The position numbers and the translations under genes were made by a program. 52,146 bases of DNA, taken from the NCBI GenBank assembly GCA_035628915.1, contig DASPIW010000028.1:1-52146 (forward strand). Reading direction: 5' to 3'. The notes below the pieces were generated by a model that saw only the letters and a program-made list of their open reading frames with translations, was not told where the DNA came from and made no database searches. Position 1 is the stretch's first letter; every line of letters begins with the position of its first letter. Positions 23,625 through 32,155 of this stretch are shown here, one piece after another. Source of the stretch: JARBUG01 sp035628915 (lineage in GTDB: Bacteria; Bacillota; Sulfobacillia; Symbiobacteriales; Symbiobacteriaceae).

Positions 23625-25952
23625 ATGCGCGCCTTCACAGTCCTCGCCTTTGCGGCCGCGCTCCTGCTCCTGCCCGCTCCCGCCTTCGCGGAACCCGCAA
23701 CCGCCTCCCCCGCGTTTTCCCTCCCAAATGGATACGGGGCCTACCACCCGCAGGACTTCACCTATCCCATCTCCGCCGGAGCAGGCCCCCTGCGCCTGGC
23801 GGCCACGCACTACGAATACGGGTACGTCCCCCTCTTCGCCGTCGCCCTCGCAGACCCGGTCCGGCGAGAGATCCTCGGCCAGGCGACGCTCACTACCGCC
23901 GAGCCGCAGGCGGAGCTGGATGTGCCCGCAGCGGGCGCCTACGAAATCATCGTCCGCCCCCTCTTCGAACAGTGGGAGACCTACACCAATCCACGGCTCG
24001 AGATCACCGCCGAAGGGCTGCAGATGGCCAGCCGGGAAACCAACTGCATCGCTGTACATGACTTCGTGGACTACTCCCTCATCACGGCAGCGCAGTTCCT
24101 GGACATGAGCCCCTGCGCTCCGCAGCGCTCATTTATCAGCCACATCGCCATTAACGGGCAGGTGCTGTACGAATCCGACACGCCGGACGGCGGGCGGACC
24201 CACCGGCTGGAGATCGATCCGGCGGCCGTCCCGGACGGTATCTACTTCCTCGACGTCAGTGCCCGGGAGAATCAGTCACAGAACCGCAGCCGCACGCAGC
24301 GGTCGTTCATGATCGATCAGCAAGATCAGTACCTGGACGTACCCCAATCCCACTGGGCGCGCCATCCCGTGGAGTTGATGAGCCACCTCGGCATCCTGAG
24401 CGGCCGGGGCGAGGGTCTGTTCGCGCCCGATGAACCCGTGCTGCGCAAGGAGTTCGCCAAAATGGTCGCCCTGACGTTCGACTTGCCCGCGGGCGGCCGG
24501 GGCGCCATCCCCTTTGCCGACGCGCCCGGCGACTGGTCCCAGCCCTACATCGATGCCCTCTCCGAAGCGGGCTTGGCCCAGGGCGAGACGGTCGACGGCG
24601 TGCGGTTCTTTCGCCCCGACCGGCCCATCAGCCGGGCGGAGGCGGTGACCATTATCGGACGGGCGCTGAAGGTGGCAGATGATGACGTGTCAGTGCTGCC
24701 CCCGCTCTACATCGATCAGGCGGAGATTCCGGACTGGGCCCTGCCTTCGGTTGGCGTCCTGTCGCTGTGGCGCTGGATCAGCGGCTTCCCGGACGGCGCC
24801 TTCCACCCGTTCGCCCAGCTGCAGAGGGCGCAGGCCGCGAAGATTCTGGCCCACGAGTTGGGCCTGGAGCCCAGCGACCAGGATTCGGGCGGGCCGCGCC
24901 CGCCGGGCCTGTCCAGCGGGTGGACGCACCAGTTCGGCGACGCCGGGCGGAGGAGCCACCACCCCGGGGCCAGCACAGGCGCAGCAGCCGAGCCGCTCTG
25001 GGCCAGCGCCGTCAAGCCAGACGGCTTTGGCAACACGGTGCTGGGGAACGGCCTGATCTTCACGGCGGGCGCCCGGGGCCGGGTCTACGCCCTACTGCCC
25101 GGCACAGGCGAGGTTCTCTGGATGACTGAAGTCGCCCCGCCCTTCCGGATTGGACATACCCTGGCCTACAGCAGCGCCCATAACCTGCTCTTCGCCGCCG
25201 CCACCGGCGAGGGCACCGGTCAGGTTACGGCGCTCAACCCGGCTACGGGGCGCAAGGTGTGGACGGCCAATATCCCGGGGTCGCTGGACCGCGTCAGCCC
25301 TGTGGTGGCCAGTAACCTGGTCATCGTAGCCGGGTCGAGTTCCAACCTTTACGCGCTGGCCGCGGAGACGGGCGCCGTAGTCTGGTCGCATAGCTCCGGG
25401 GGCTCCTCGGCGCCGACCGTGGCTGGCGACCGCATTTTCGTGGCAAACTACAACGGTCAGGCGTATGCGTACCGCCTCAGCGATGGCGCGCCGCTCTGGC
25501 AGCGGCACAACGGCTGGAGCGGCAACACGCCGCCGCCGGTGGCCGGCCACGGGCTGCTCTTTGTCGCATCCGACTACTCCGACCGGCTCTATGCGCTCGA
25601 CCAGGCGACGGGCGACGTTGTCTGGGAAGTGCCGGGCAAGGGGCGGGTGGCGGTCGATGACCGGCACGTCTGGGCGCTGCAGCCCGATGGGGGGCTGGCC
25701 GTCCTGAACCCTGCGACCGGCGAAACGGTAGCCACCGTCGGCGGCTGCGGCCAGACACCGGTCATTGGGGCCACCCATGCCTACATTAGCTGCAACGGGA
25801 CGATTCTGGCCATCGACCGGACGACCTTCGCCGTCCAGCCTCTGGCGCCCGGCGGGCAGGTTGTCGCCATGGAGGCGGACCGCCTCTACTTCCTGCTGAA
25901 TGATCCCTCGCCGTGGGACCGGTATCTGCTGGCGGCCATGACGGTGCGCTGA
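23625..25952 (+). CDS. Surface protein: three SLH domains plus PQQ-like beta-propeller
   Basis: A 775-aa secreted protein. Signal peptide MRAFTVLAFAAALLLLPAPAFA (residues 1-22, split at AFA-EP) is followed by a beta-rich region to about 230, three S-layer homology domains (about 235-420; FLDVPxxHWA-like DVPQSHWARHPVELM, FADAPGDWSQPYIDALSEAG, DQAEIPDWALPSVGVLS), a short linker, and a PQQ-type propeller (about 455-775; repeated LYALxxxTGxxxW). It should be anchored to the cell wall through SLH domains. The ATG 23625 has AAGGAGGT 10 nt upstream. The propeller's role, for example in scaffolding or substrate binding, is unknown. Confidence 0.9.
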   Translation: MRAFTVLAFAAALLLLPAPAFAEPATASPAFSLPNGYGAYHPQDFTYPISAGAGPLRLAATHYEYGYVPLFAVALADPVRREILGQATLTTAEPQAELDVPAAGAYEIIVRPLFEQWETYTNPRLEITAEGLQMASRETNCIAVHDFVDYSLITAAQFLDMSPCAPQRSFISHIAINGQVLYESDTPDGGRTHRLEIDPAAVPDGIYFLDVSARENQSQNRSRTQRSFMIDQQDQYLDVPQSHWARHPVELMSHLGILSGRGEGLFAPDEPVLRKEFAKMVALTFDLPAGGRGAIPFADAPGDWSQPYIDALSEAGLAQGETVDGVRFFRPDRPISRAEAVTIIGRALKVADDDVSVLPPLYIDQAEIPDWALPSVGVLSLWRWISGFPDGAFHPFAQLQRAQAAKILAHELGLEPSDQDSGGPRPPGLSSGWTHQFGDAGRRSHHPGASTGAAAEPLWASAVKPDGFGNTVLGNGLIFTAGARGRVYALLPGTGEVLWMTEVAPPFRIGHTLAYSSAHNLLFAAATGEGTGQVTALNPATGRKVWTANIPGSLDRVSPVVASNLVIVAGSSSNLYALAAETGAVVWSHSSGGSSAPTVAGDRIFVANYNGQAYAYRLSDGAPLWQRHNGWSGNTPPPVAGHGLLFVASDYSDRLYALDQATGDVVWEVPGKGRVAVDDRHVWALQPDGGLAVLNPATGETVATVGGCGQTPVIGATHAYISCNGTILAIDRTTFAVQPLAPGGQVVAMEADRLYFLLNDPSPWDRYLLAAMTVR

Positions 25953-25961
25953 AGATCAAGG

Positions 25962-26627
25962 CTAACCGATCATACGGTAGAGTCCGAGCACGACGAGCAC
26001 CAGGCCGTGCAGCATGGCCCAGCGGCCTTCCAGCCTGAACGGCAGCAGGCGGGCCGCACGGGAACCCACGAGCATCAGGCCCAGGGAGCCGGCGGCGGCC
26101 GCGATGGGCAGCCCGTAGGGCGAAAAGCCGGCCATGGCGGCGCCGAGCCCCGCTGCCACGGAGTCCAGCGCCAGTGCGACGCCGAGAAAGCACGCCTCCG
26201 TCACGCTGATGTGCCCCGAGTGGTCCAGGTCCGCCGCGCCGGGCTCCCGCAGGATCTCGATTACCACGCCGATGGAGCCCAACCGGAGGCGCCAGACTTT
26301 CAAGGGACCCTCGGCCATCGCGGGCGGCGCCGGGGCGATGGGGCCAGCCTGGGTTCGGCTGTGGCTGCGCCAGGTCTGGTAGGTAATCCAGAGGCCAACG
26401 CTTACGAGGATCAGTGCGCCGAGCCGCCCGGCCACGCCGGGCGGGAGCCAGCCGGACACCAGGCGCCCGCCCCCCATGGCAACGGAGAGCAGCCCGCCGG
26501 AGGCCATGCTGACGATCAGCATGGCAGGCCAGGAGAGCTTGATTCCCCGGACACCATAGAGGAGCCCCACCGTCAGAGAGTCGAGGCTGAGGGCCAGTGC
26601 CAGCAGCGCCAAGGAGAGACCGTCCAT
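25962..26627 (-). CDS. ytaF: Sporulation membrane protein YtaF (MntP-like family)
   Basis: A 221-aa membrane protein of about six spans. The N-terminal LALSLDSLTVGLLYGVRGI and the later ALALDSVAAGLGAAMAG are the two Asp-containing half-motifs of the MntP/YtaF group, and the central IGVVIEILREPGAADLDHSG-HIS loop is specific to YtaF. In Bacillus this protein is made during sporulation. Divalent-cation export is possible by kinship to MntP. It converges with the SLH protein gene with a 9-bp gap. Confidence 0.85.
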   Translation of the reverse strand: MDGLSLALLALALSLDSLTVGLLYGVRGIKLSWPAMLIVSMASGGLLSVAMGGGRLVSGWLPPGVAGRLGALILVSVGLWITYQTWRSHSRTQAGPIAPAPPAMAEGPLKVWRLRLGSIGVVIEILREPGAADLDHSGHISVTEACFLGVALALDSVAAGLGAAMAGFSPYGLPIAAAAGSLGLMLVGSRAARLLPFRLEGRWAMLHGLVLVVLGLYRMIG

Positions 26628-26630
26628 GAG

Positions 26631-26685
26631 AAAAGCACCCCCCTCCTACCCCGTCATCTTACGTGACGGGCAGGGGGAGGGTGCT
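26631..26685 (-). terminator. Terminator after the ABC-F gene
   Basis: AGCACCC (26634-26640) pairs with GGGTGCT (26679-26685), with further pairing of the C-rich and G-rich inner arms. On the minus strand TTTT follows. It separates the ABC-F gene from ytaF. Confidence 0.75.
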
Positions 26686-26702
26686 TGCATATGGTCGGGG
26701 CC

Positions 26703-28262
26703 TTAGCGGGCGCCCTGCTTGGCCCAGGCCTCGACGTTCCAGACATCCGTAATCCAATCCCGATAGAACTCCGGCTCGTGGCAAACCAGGAGAAGCGTGC
26801 CCTTGTAGCGCTTGAGAGCCACAGCCAGCTCCTCCTTCGCCGCCACGTCCAGGTGGTTAGTCGGCTCGTCCATCACCAGCCAGTTGGACTCCTCCACCTG
26901 CAGCTTCGCCAGGCGCACTTTGGCCTGCTCGCCGCCGGATAGATTGAACATCTTGTTGTTGATATGCTCCGCCGTCAGGCCGCACGATGAGAGCCGGCCC
27001 CGCACTTCGTTGTTGGAGAGCCAGGGATAGGCATCCCACAACTCCTCCAGGGGGGTCCGCTCCTCGTCCATCTTCTCTTCCTGGGCAAAGTAGGCCTTCA
27101 GGAGGCTGTCGCCATGCTGCACTGCCCCGCCCAGGGGCTGAATCAGCCCGAGGATCGTTTTGAGCAGCGTAGACTTGCCAACGCCGTTCATACCGGTGAT
27201 GGCGATCTTCTGCCCACGCTCCAGCGTCATGGAGAGCGCCGGCAGCAAGGGGTACGAATAGCCGATCTCCACGCCGTCCAGCTTGCAGACCAGCTTGCCC
27301 GAGAGCTTGCCGTGCTGGAAGTTAAACGTGGGGCGGGGGTATTCGACGGGTTTCTCGATTCGCTCCATTTTGTCGAGCATCTTCTGGCGGGAGTTCGCCA
27401 TGCCGCGGGTCGCCACTCGGGCCTTGTTGCGGGCGATGAAGTCCTCCACCCGGGCGATCTCCTGCTGCTGCCGCTCGTAAGCGCTCTCCTGCTGGCTGCG
27501 GCGCTGCTCGTAGACCCGCAGGAAGTTTTCGTAGTTGCCGGCGTACCGGGTCAACTGGGCGCCTTCCAGATGATAGATCAGGTTGACGACATCGTTCATG
27601 AAGAACGTATCGTGGCTGACCAGCAAGAAGGCGTACGGATAGTCCTGCAGGTACTCCGTCAGCCAGTTGATGTGCTCTTCATCCAGGTAGTTGGTCGGCT
27701 CGTCCAGGATCAGAACGTTCGGCTGCTGCAGCAGCAGTTTGGCCAGCAGCACTTTCGTCCGCTGACCGCCCGAGAGTTCCGAGACGTCGCGGTCCAGGCC
27801 GAAGGCAGTTACGCCCAGGCCCTTCGCCACTTCCTCCACCTTCGCATCCAGCATGTAGAAGCCGCTGGTCTCCAGGTGATCCTGAATGTCGCCCATCTCT
27901 TCAAGCAGCTTCTCCATGGCGTCCGGATCAGCCGTCGCCATAGCTTCGCCGATGCGCCCCATTTCGGCTTCCAGCTCGTAGAGGCCCTGAAAGGCCGTGC
28001 GCAGCACGTCGCGCACCGTCATGCCGGGGACGAGCCGCGCATGCTGGTCGAGGTAGCCGACGGAGGCGTGCTTCGACCACTGAATCGTTCCTTCATCGGG
28101 CTGCGTCTGGCCCGTTATCACTTCAATAAAAGTCGACTTGCCGGTGCCGTTCGAACCCACCAGCCCGACGTGCTCGCCGCGGAGCAGCCGGAACGACACG
28201 TCCTGGAACAGGGTCCGGGCGCCGAAACCATGTCCGAGTCTTGTCACCTCAAGGATGCTCAC
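26703..28262 (-). CDS. ABC-F family ATPase (YfmM-like)
   Basis: A 519-aa protein with two ATP-binding cassettes and no membrane domain, acting on ribosomes. First cassette: GSNGTGKST, LSGGQRTKVLLAK, LLLDEPTNYLD-like LILDEPTNYLD. Second: GMNGVGKST, LSGGEQAKVRLAK, VMDEPTNHLD. The linker between them (about residues 240-310) is highly charged and helical, as in translational ABC-F factors. The sequence follows Bacillus YfmM closely from the first residues (MSILEVTRLGHGFGARTLF) to the end. No antibiotic-resistance role is implied. A sigma-A-type promoter lies at 28302-28330. Confidence 0.93.
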   Translation of the reverse strand: MSILEVTRLGHGFGARTLFQDVSFRLLRGEHVGLVGSNGTGKSTFIEVITGQTQPDEGTIQWSKHASVGYLDQHARLVPGMTVRDVLRTAFQGLYELEAEMGRIGEAMATADPDAMEKLLEEMGDIQDHLETSGFYMLDAKVEEVAKGLGVTAFGLDRDVSELSGGQRTKVLLAKLLLQQPNVLILDEPTNYLDEEHINWLTEYLQDYPYAFLLVSHDTFFMNDVVNLIYHLEGAQLTRYAGNYENFLRVYEQRRSQQESAYERQQQEIARVEDFIARNKARVATRGMANSRQKMLDKMERIEKPVEYPRPTFNFQHGKLSGKLVCKLDGVEIGYSYPLLPALSMTLERGQKIAITGMNGVGKSTLLKTILGLIQPLGGAVQHGDSLLKAYFAQEEKMDEERTPLEELWDAYPWLSNNEVRGRLSSCGLTAEHINNKMFNLSGGEQAKVRLAKLQVEESNWLVMDEPTNHLDVAAKEELAVALKRYKGTLLLVCHEPEFYRDWITDVWNVEAWAKQGAR

Positions 28263-28301
28263 GCAGCTTCACTCCATCTCAGTTTTGCGTACACTTGCCC
28301 T

Positions 28302-28330
28302 ATCTTAAAGGAACACGCCCGGGTTGACAA
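28302..28330 (-). promoter_or_regulatory. Predicted promoter of the ABC-F gene
   Basis: On the minus strand TTGTCA (28330-28325) and TAAGAT (28307-28302) are separated by 17 bp, about 40 bp upstream of the start codon. It diverges from the padR gene and sits beside the GATATC array. Confidence 0.6.
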
Positions 28331-28359
28331 TACTCAGCCGCCGCCACCCTGCGCAGAAG

Positions 28360-28416
28360 GATATCTATCACCGATATCGAATTTCGATATCTAAAATAGA
28401 TATCGGGTGATGATAT
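28360..28416. promoter_or_regulatory. 13-bp-periodic GATATC array at the padR start
   Basis: GATATC occurs at 28360, 28373, 28386 and 28399, and GATATA at 28412, each exactly 13 bp from the last; the fifth unit runs into the padR start codon (28417). The array lies between the divergent ABC-F promoter and padR and is AT-rich in a GC-rich region. It is most likely an operator bound by the adjacent PadR protein, with multiple dimers. Confidence 0.65.
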
Positions 28417-28710
28417 ATGTTTCGTGATTTCTTCCTGGGTTTCGTCCGGATTTTGATTCTGCAGGGCGCCCAGCAAGGGCCGATTTACGGCACGGCCCTC
28501 ATCCGGGATCTGAAAGAGGCCGGGTATGACCTGAGCCCCGGCACGCTCTACCCGATTCTCCACGCCATGGAGCAGGCGGGTCATTTGCGGCGCAGTGAGC
28601 ACACCGTCAGCGGCAAAGTGCGCAAGTACTACCACCTGACGCCGAGCGGCGCCGAGACGCTGGCCGAGGCCCGAGCCAGGGTGCGTGCCCTGGTCGCCTG
28701 GCTCAACTAA
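28417..28710 (+). CDS. PadR-family transcriptional regulator
   Basis: A 97-aa winged-helix repressor. ILILQGAQQGPIYGTALIRDLKEAGYDLSPGTLYPILHAMEQAGHL is the PadR DNA-binding core, and VSGKVRKYYHLTPSGAETL follows; the protein ends soon after, as in small PadR members with a single dimerisation helix. The start ATG overlaps the GATATC array, pointing to autoregulation. The divergent ABC-F gene is a candidate second target. Confidence 0.92.
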   Translation: MFRDFFLGFVRILILQGAQQGPIYGTALIRDLKEAGYDLSPGTLYPILHAMEQAGHLRRSEHTVSGKVRKYYHLTPSGAETLAEARARVRALVAWLN

Positions 28711-28716
28711 ACATCG

Positions 28717-28740
28717 AGGCCGGGGGATTGCCCCCGGCCT
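28717..28740. terminator. Hairpin between padR and gpsA
   Basis: AGGCCGGGGG (28717-28726) pairs with CCCCCGGCCT (28731-28740) around ATTG. It lies between two convergent genes and can serve both, although T-runs are short. Confidence 0.65.
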
Positions 28741-28744
28741 TGCG

Positions 28745-29785
28745 CTATGACGGTGGGAACTCGAGGGAAAAGGACTGCCGCAGGACCTCCTCCACTTCGT
28801 GGGTCTTCTCCCGGCCCATCAAATTCTCCATGCCTTTCACGCCGGGCAGCCCCTCGTAGAGCACCCGGTAGATCTGCTCGGTGATCGGCATCTTCACGTC
28901 CATCCGCTGGGCCAGCGTCCAGGCGGCCCGGGTGGTCGGAATCCCTTCCACGGTCAGGTGGGCGGATGACGCAAACTCGGCGGCTGACTGCCCCCGGCCG
29001 ATGGCCAGGCCGGCCCGCCGGTTGCGGGAGGTGTCGCTGGTGCAGGTCAGGACCAGGTCGCCCATGCCCGCCAGCCCCGCAAACGTCAGCACGTTGGCGC
29101 CCAGGGCGGTGCCCAGGCGGGCGATCTCCGTAAGGCCCCGGGTAATCAGGGCGGCGCGGGCGTTGTCGCCCAGGCCCAGCCCGTCCGACAGGCCGACGCC
29201 CAGCGCCATGACGTTCTTCAGGGCGCCCGCCAACTCCACGCCGACGATGTCCGGATTGGTATATATGCGAAAGCGCGGCGTCATGAGCAGGTCCTGCACA
29301 TACTGCGCCAGGGCGACATCCGGACAGGCTACGACCGTTCCGGTCGGCATCTGCCGCGCCACTTCCGACGCGAAGTTCGGGCCGGAGAGGGCCGCGATCC
29401 GGTCCTTGTGGGAAGGAATCTCCTGTGCCACCACCTGGCTCATGCGCAGGTGGCTCTCGGGGTCGATGCCCTTCGTGACGCTCACGAGCACCGCATCGGG
29501 CCGGAGGTGGTCGCGAACGGCCCGGCACGTCTCACGCAGGATGACGCTGGCGGGCGCCACAATCACCAGAGCGGCGCCCCGGACGGCCTCAGCCGGGGTA
29601 GCGGCGCCTCTCACGTTGTGCGGCAGCGCGATGCCGGGCAGGGCGGGATGGTCCCGCTCCCAGGTCCGGAGCCAGTCAGCCCCGCGGCGCCACAGCACCA
29701 CGTCGTGCCCTCCCGCAGAGGCGGGCACGGCCAGGGCCGTTCCCCAGGCGCCGGCCGGGACGATGGCGATTTTGTGAGTGGCCAA
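28745..29785 (-). CDS. gpsA: NAD(P)-dependent glycerol-3-phosphate dehydrogenase
   Basis: A 346-aa enzyme supplying sn-glycerol-3-phosphate for phospholipids. Conserved segments are SVTKGIDPESHLRMSQVV, ALSGPNFASEVARQMPT, VELAGALKNVMALGVGLSDGLGLGDNARAALITRGLTE and TFAGLAGMGDLVLTCTSDTSRNRRAG. The dinucleotide loop reads PAGAWGTALA where GpsA normally has GAGSWGTALA, so the first Gly of the loop is Pro. The start is TTG 29785 after AGGAGG. It is directly downstream of plsY, the next enzyme of the pathway. Confidence 0.93.
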   Translation of the reverse strand: MATHKIAIVPAGAWGTALAVPASAGGHDVVLWRRGADWLRTWERDHPALPGIALPHNVRGAATPAEAVRGAALVIVAPASVILRETCRAVRDHLRPDAVLVSVTKGIDPESHLRMSQVVAQEIPSHKDRIAALSGPNFASEVARQMPTGTVVACPDVALAQYVQDLLMTPRFRIYTNPDIVGVELAGALKNVMALGVGLSDGLGLGDNARAALITRGLTEIARLGTALGANVLTFAGLAGMGDLVLTCTSDTSRNRRAGLAIGRGQSAAEFASSAHLTVEGIPTTRAAWTLAQRMDVKMPITEQIYRVLYEGLPGVKGMENLMGREKTHEVEEVLRQSFSLEFPPS

Positions 29786-29799
29786 CTTCGCTTGTCCTC

Positions 29800-30408
29800 C
29801 TATTGATGGGCCCGCGGCTTCGCCTTCTGGCCCAGCTTGTTCTCGGTGCCGGCGGCGATGCGCTTGATATTGTCCCAGTGGCGGATGTAGACCACCAGGG
29901 CGGCACCCAGGGCCAGCGCCTTATGCGCCTTAGGCGTATCCGGGGTGAGGATGATGATGCCCGGATAGAGAATGGCGCCCACGAGTGAGCCGAGGGATAC
30001 GTACCGGGTCGGGGCGATGACGGCTATGGCCGCGGCCAGCCCGGCCAGAAAAGCCAGCGGATAATGGAGCACCATGGTGCCGGCGCCGGTGGCAACGCTT
30101 TTGCCGCCCTTGAACTTGAGCCAGACCGGGTAGGAGTGGCCCACCACGGCGAACAGGCCGCCGAGCGCATAGCCCCATTCGCCGCCCAGCAGCCCGCCCA
30201 GGTAGGCGCCCAGCACGCCTTTGAGCACGTCGCAGAGGCCGGTGAGAAGGGCAGGGAGGACGCCGACGGTCCGCAGCACGTTGGTGCCGCCCGTTGCGCC
30301 GCTGCCGTATTTGCGGATGTCGACCCCTTTGCTCCTGCCGACCAGGAAGCCAACGGGAATGGAGCCCAGGAGGTAGCCGATGACTGCGGCTGCAACCCAT
30401 TCCAGCAC
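29800..30408 (-). CDS. plsY: Glycerol-3-phosphate acyltransferase PlsY
   Basis: A 202-aa integral membrane enzyme that transfers acyl groups from acyl-phosphate to position 1 of glycerol-3-phosphate. All three motifs are intact: KYGSGATGGTNVLRTVG, GHSYPVWLKFKGGKSVATGAG and the C-terminal YIRHWDNIKRIAAGTE. The GTG at 30408 is chosen because AGGGGG lies about 9 nt upstream; the frame is open 11 codons further. It lies 14 bp from gpsA and downstream of der on the same strand. Confidence 0.93.
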   Translation of the reverse strand: MLEWVAAAVIGYLLGSIPVGFLVGRSKGVDIRKYGSGATGGTNVLRTVGVLPALLTGLCDVLKGVLGAYLGGLLGGEWGYALGGLFAVVGHSYPVWLKFKGGKSVATGAGTMVLHYPLAFLAGLAAAIAVIAPTRYVSLGSLVGAILYPGIIILTPDTPKAHKALALGAALVVYIRHWDNIKRIAAGTENKLGQKAKPRAHQ

Positions 30409-30603
30409 GGTTCGAATCCCCCTTTGTGGGCACCGATCCACGGACCGGAGCCTTGCGAAGGCAATATTCTCCCTGGGGGTGGTGAAGTCCTGGTTTTAGT
30501 ACTAGGTGTTAATAAAGATGACGTTTGCGGTGACGGTCGCGCCGCCGGGAGCACGACGCCACGCCACCGCCTCTCGGGGCTCCGGTGGTTCGGCTCCGGC
30601 AGC

Positions 30604-30642
30604 GGGGCCGCCTCACGTTCGTCCGTGAACGCAGGCGGCCCC
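30604..30642. repeat. GC-rich inverted repeat downstream of der
   Basis: GGGGCCGCCT (30604-30613) pairs with AGGCGGCCCC (30633-30642), with GTTC and GAAC pairing inside. It sits between der and plsY. There is no T-run, so it may be an RNA-processing or stabilising hairpin rather than a terminator. Nothing else was seen in 30442-30691. Confidence 0.4.
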
Positions 30643-30691
30643 TCGGGTAGGTCGGCGGCGACGTCCGGGTAGTTCTGTCCGGCACTGGTTC

Positions 30692-32110
30692 CTACTGGGT
30701 ATCCTTCTTCAGCGCCTCGCGGCGGATGTTGACCCGCTTGCCGGTGACCGTGACCCGGCGGACCCTGATGGGGCGGTCGGTTTTGAGCTCCACTTTCTGC
30801 TTGTTCCGGAAGTAGAGCCGGATGGGCGTGCCCTCGAAGTCGTACGTCTCCCGCAGGCGGTTCTCCAGATACCGCCGGTACGAGAAATGCAGCAGCTCCC
30901 GGTCGTTGACGAAGAAGAGGAATCCGGGCGGGCTGGCGTGGGGCTGGGTGGCGAAGTAGATCTTGAGGCGCCGGCCCTTGTCGGAAGGCGGCGGGTTGAG
31001 GGAATAGGCCTCCCGGATCAGGTTGTTCAGCTCAGCGGTACTGATCCGCCGCTGATGGTTGGTGGCTGCCTTTTGGATCTGCGGCAGCAGCTTGTGCACC
31101 CGGGCCCGAGTCTTCGCTGACAGGAACGAGAGCATGGCATAGTCCATGAAGGCCAGGCGTGTCTTGACCTGGCTGACGAATTTCTCCATCGTCTTTTCGT
31201 CCTTCTCGACCAGGTCCCACTTATTGATGACCACGATGCAGGCCTTGCCGTTCTCGTTGGCGTAGCCGACGATCTTCTGATCCTGGTCGGTCACGCCGTC
31301 CTCGGCGTCGATCACCATCAGGACCACGTTGGCGCGGTCGACGGCGCGCAGCGCCCGCATGACGCTGTACCGCTCCACGCCCTCTTCCACCTTGCCGCGG
31401 CGGCGCATGCCCGCCGTGTCGATCAGCAGGAACCGGTCTTCGCCTTTCTCGACCAGGATGTCGATGGCGTCGCGGGTTGTGCCGGCGACGTTGGAGACGA
31501 TCACCCGCTCCTCGCCGAGAATCGCGTTGACCAGCGAGGACTTACCCACATTCGGGCGCCCGATCACGGCCACCCGGATCAGCGTCTCGTCCTCTTCGTG
31601 CTCGCCTTTTTCCGGCGGCAGATTCTCCACCACGGCGTCCAGCAAATCGCCGGTCCCCATGCCGTGCTCGGCGGAGACGGGGATCATGTATTCCAGCCCG
31701 AGCGACCAGAACTCGTGAGCCTCTTCGTCCCGCTTCAGGTTCTCAACCTTGTTGACGGCCAGCAGCACCGGCTTGCGGACACGGCGCAGCTTGTCGGCCA
31801 CTTCCTGGTCGGAGGCGGTGACGCCCTGGGTCACATCGCAGACGAAGATGATCACATCTGCCTCTTTGATCGCCAGCTCCGCCTGCCGCGTTACGTGCGC
31901 CTCAATGGTGTCGCCTTCCTTGTCCAGCACGATGCCGCCCGTGTCCACGAGGGTGAAGTCGCGCCCGTTCCAATCGCACGGGGCGTACAGCCGGTCGCGG
32001 GTCACGCCCGGGAAATTCTCCACAATGGCCTGGCGCGTCTGCGTCAGCCGGTTAAACAGGGTCGACTTGCCCACGTTGGGCCGTCCGACGATCGCTACAA
32101 TCGATTTCAT
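30692..32110 (-). CDS. der: Ribosome-assembly GTPase Der (EngA)
   Basis: A 472-aa protein with two tandem G domains and a C-terminal KH-like domain, required for 50S subunit maturation. First G domain: GRPNVGKST, DTGG and NKVE; second: GRPNVGKSSLVNA (about residue 180), DTAGMRRRGKV and NKWDLVEKDE. The KH-like end includes RETYDFEGTPIRLYFRNK. The ATG at 32110 has GGAGG 8 nt upstream. It follows the DUF512 gene, a conserved pairing in Clostridia. Confidence 0.97.
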   Translation of the reverse strand: MKSIVAIVGRPNVGKSTLFNRLTQTRQAIVENFPGVTRDRLYAPCDWNGRDFTLVDTGGIVLDKEGDTIEAHVTRQAELAIKEADVIIFVCDVTQGVTASDQEVADKLRRVRKPVLLAVNKVENLKRDEEAHEFWSLGLEYMIPVSAEHGMGTGDLLDAVVENLPPEKGEHEEDETLIRVAVIGRPNVGKSSLVNAILGEERVIVSNVAGTTRDAIDILVEKGEDRFLLIDTAGMRRRGKVEEGVERYSVMRALRAVDRANVVLMVIDAEDGVTDQDQKIVGYANENGKACIVVINKWDLVEKDEKTMEKFVSQVKTRLAFMDYAMLSFLSAKTRARVHKLLPQIQKAATNHQRRISTAELNNLIREAYSLNPPPSDKGRRLKIYFATQPHASPPGFLFFVNDRELLHFSYRRYLENRLRETYDFEGTPIRLYFRNKQKVELKTDRPIRVRRVTVTGKRVNIRREALKKDTQ

Positions 32111-32155
32111 GGTCCTTGCCTCCGTATGTAGGGGCGGGGCCCCTGGATCAGCTTA

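Noticed and set aside
28324..28329. TTGACA as -35 of a padR promoter
   Set aside because: No -10 at the right distance on the plus strand; the same bases fit better as the -35 of the divergent ABC-F promoter.
27114..28394. 426-codon frame antisense to the ABC-F gene
   Set aside because: Opposite strong ABC motifs; no recognisable protein.
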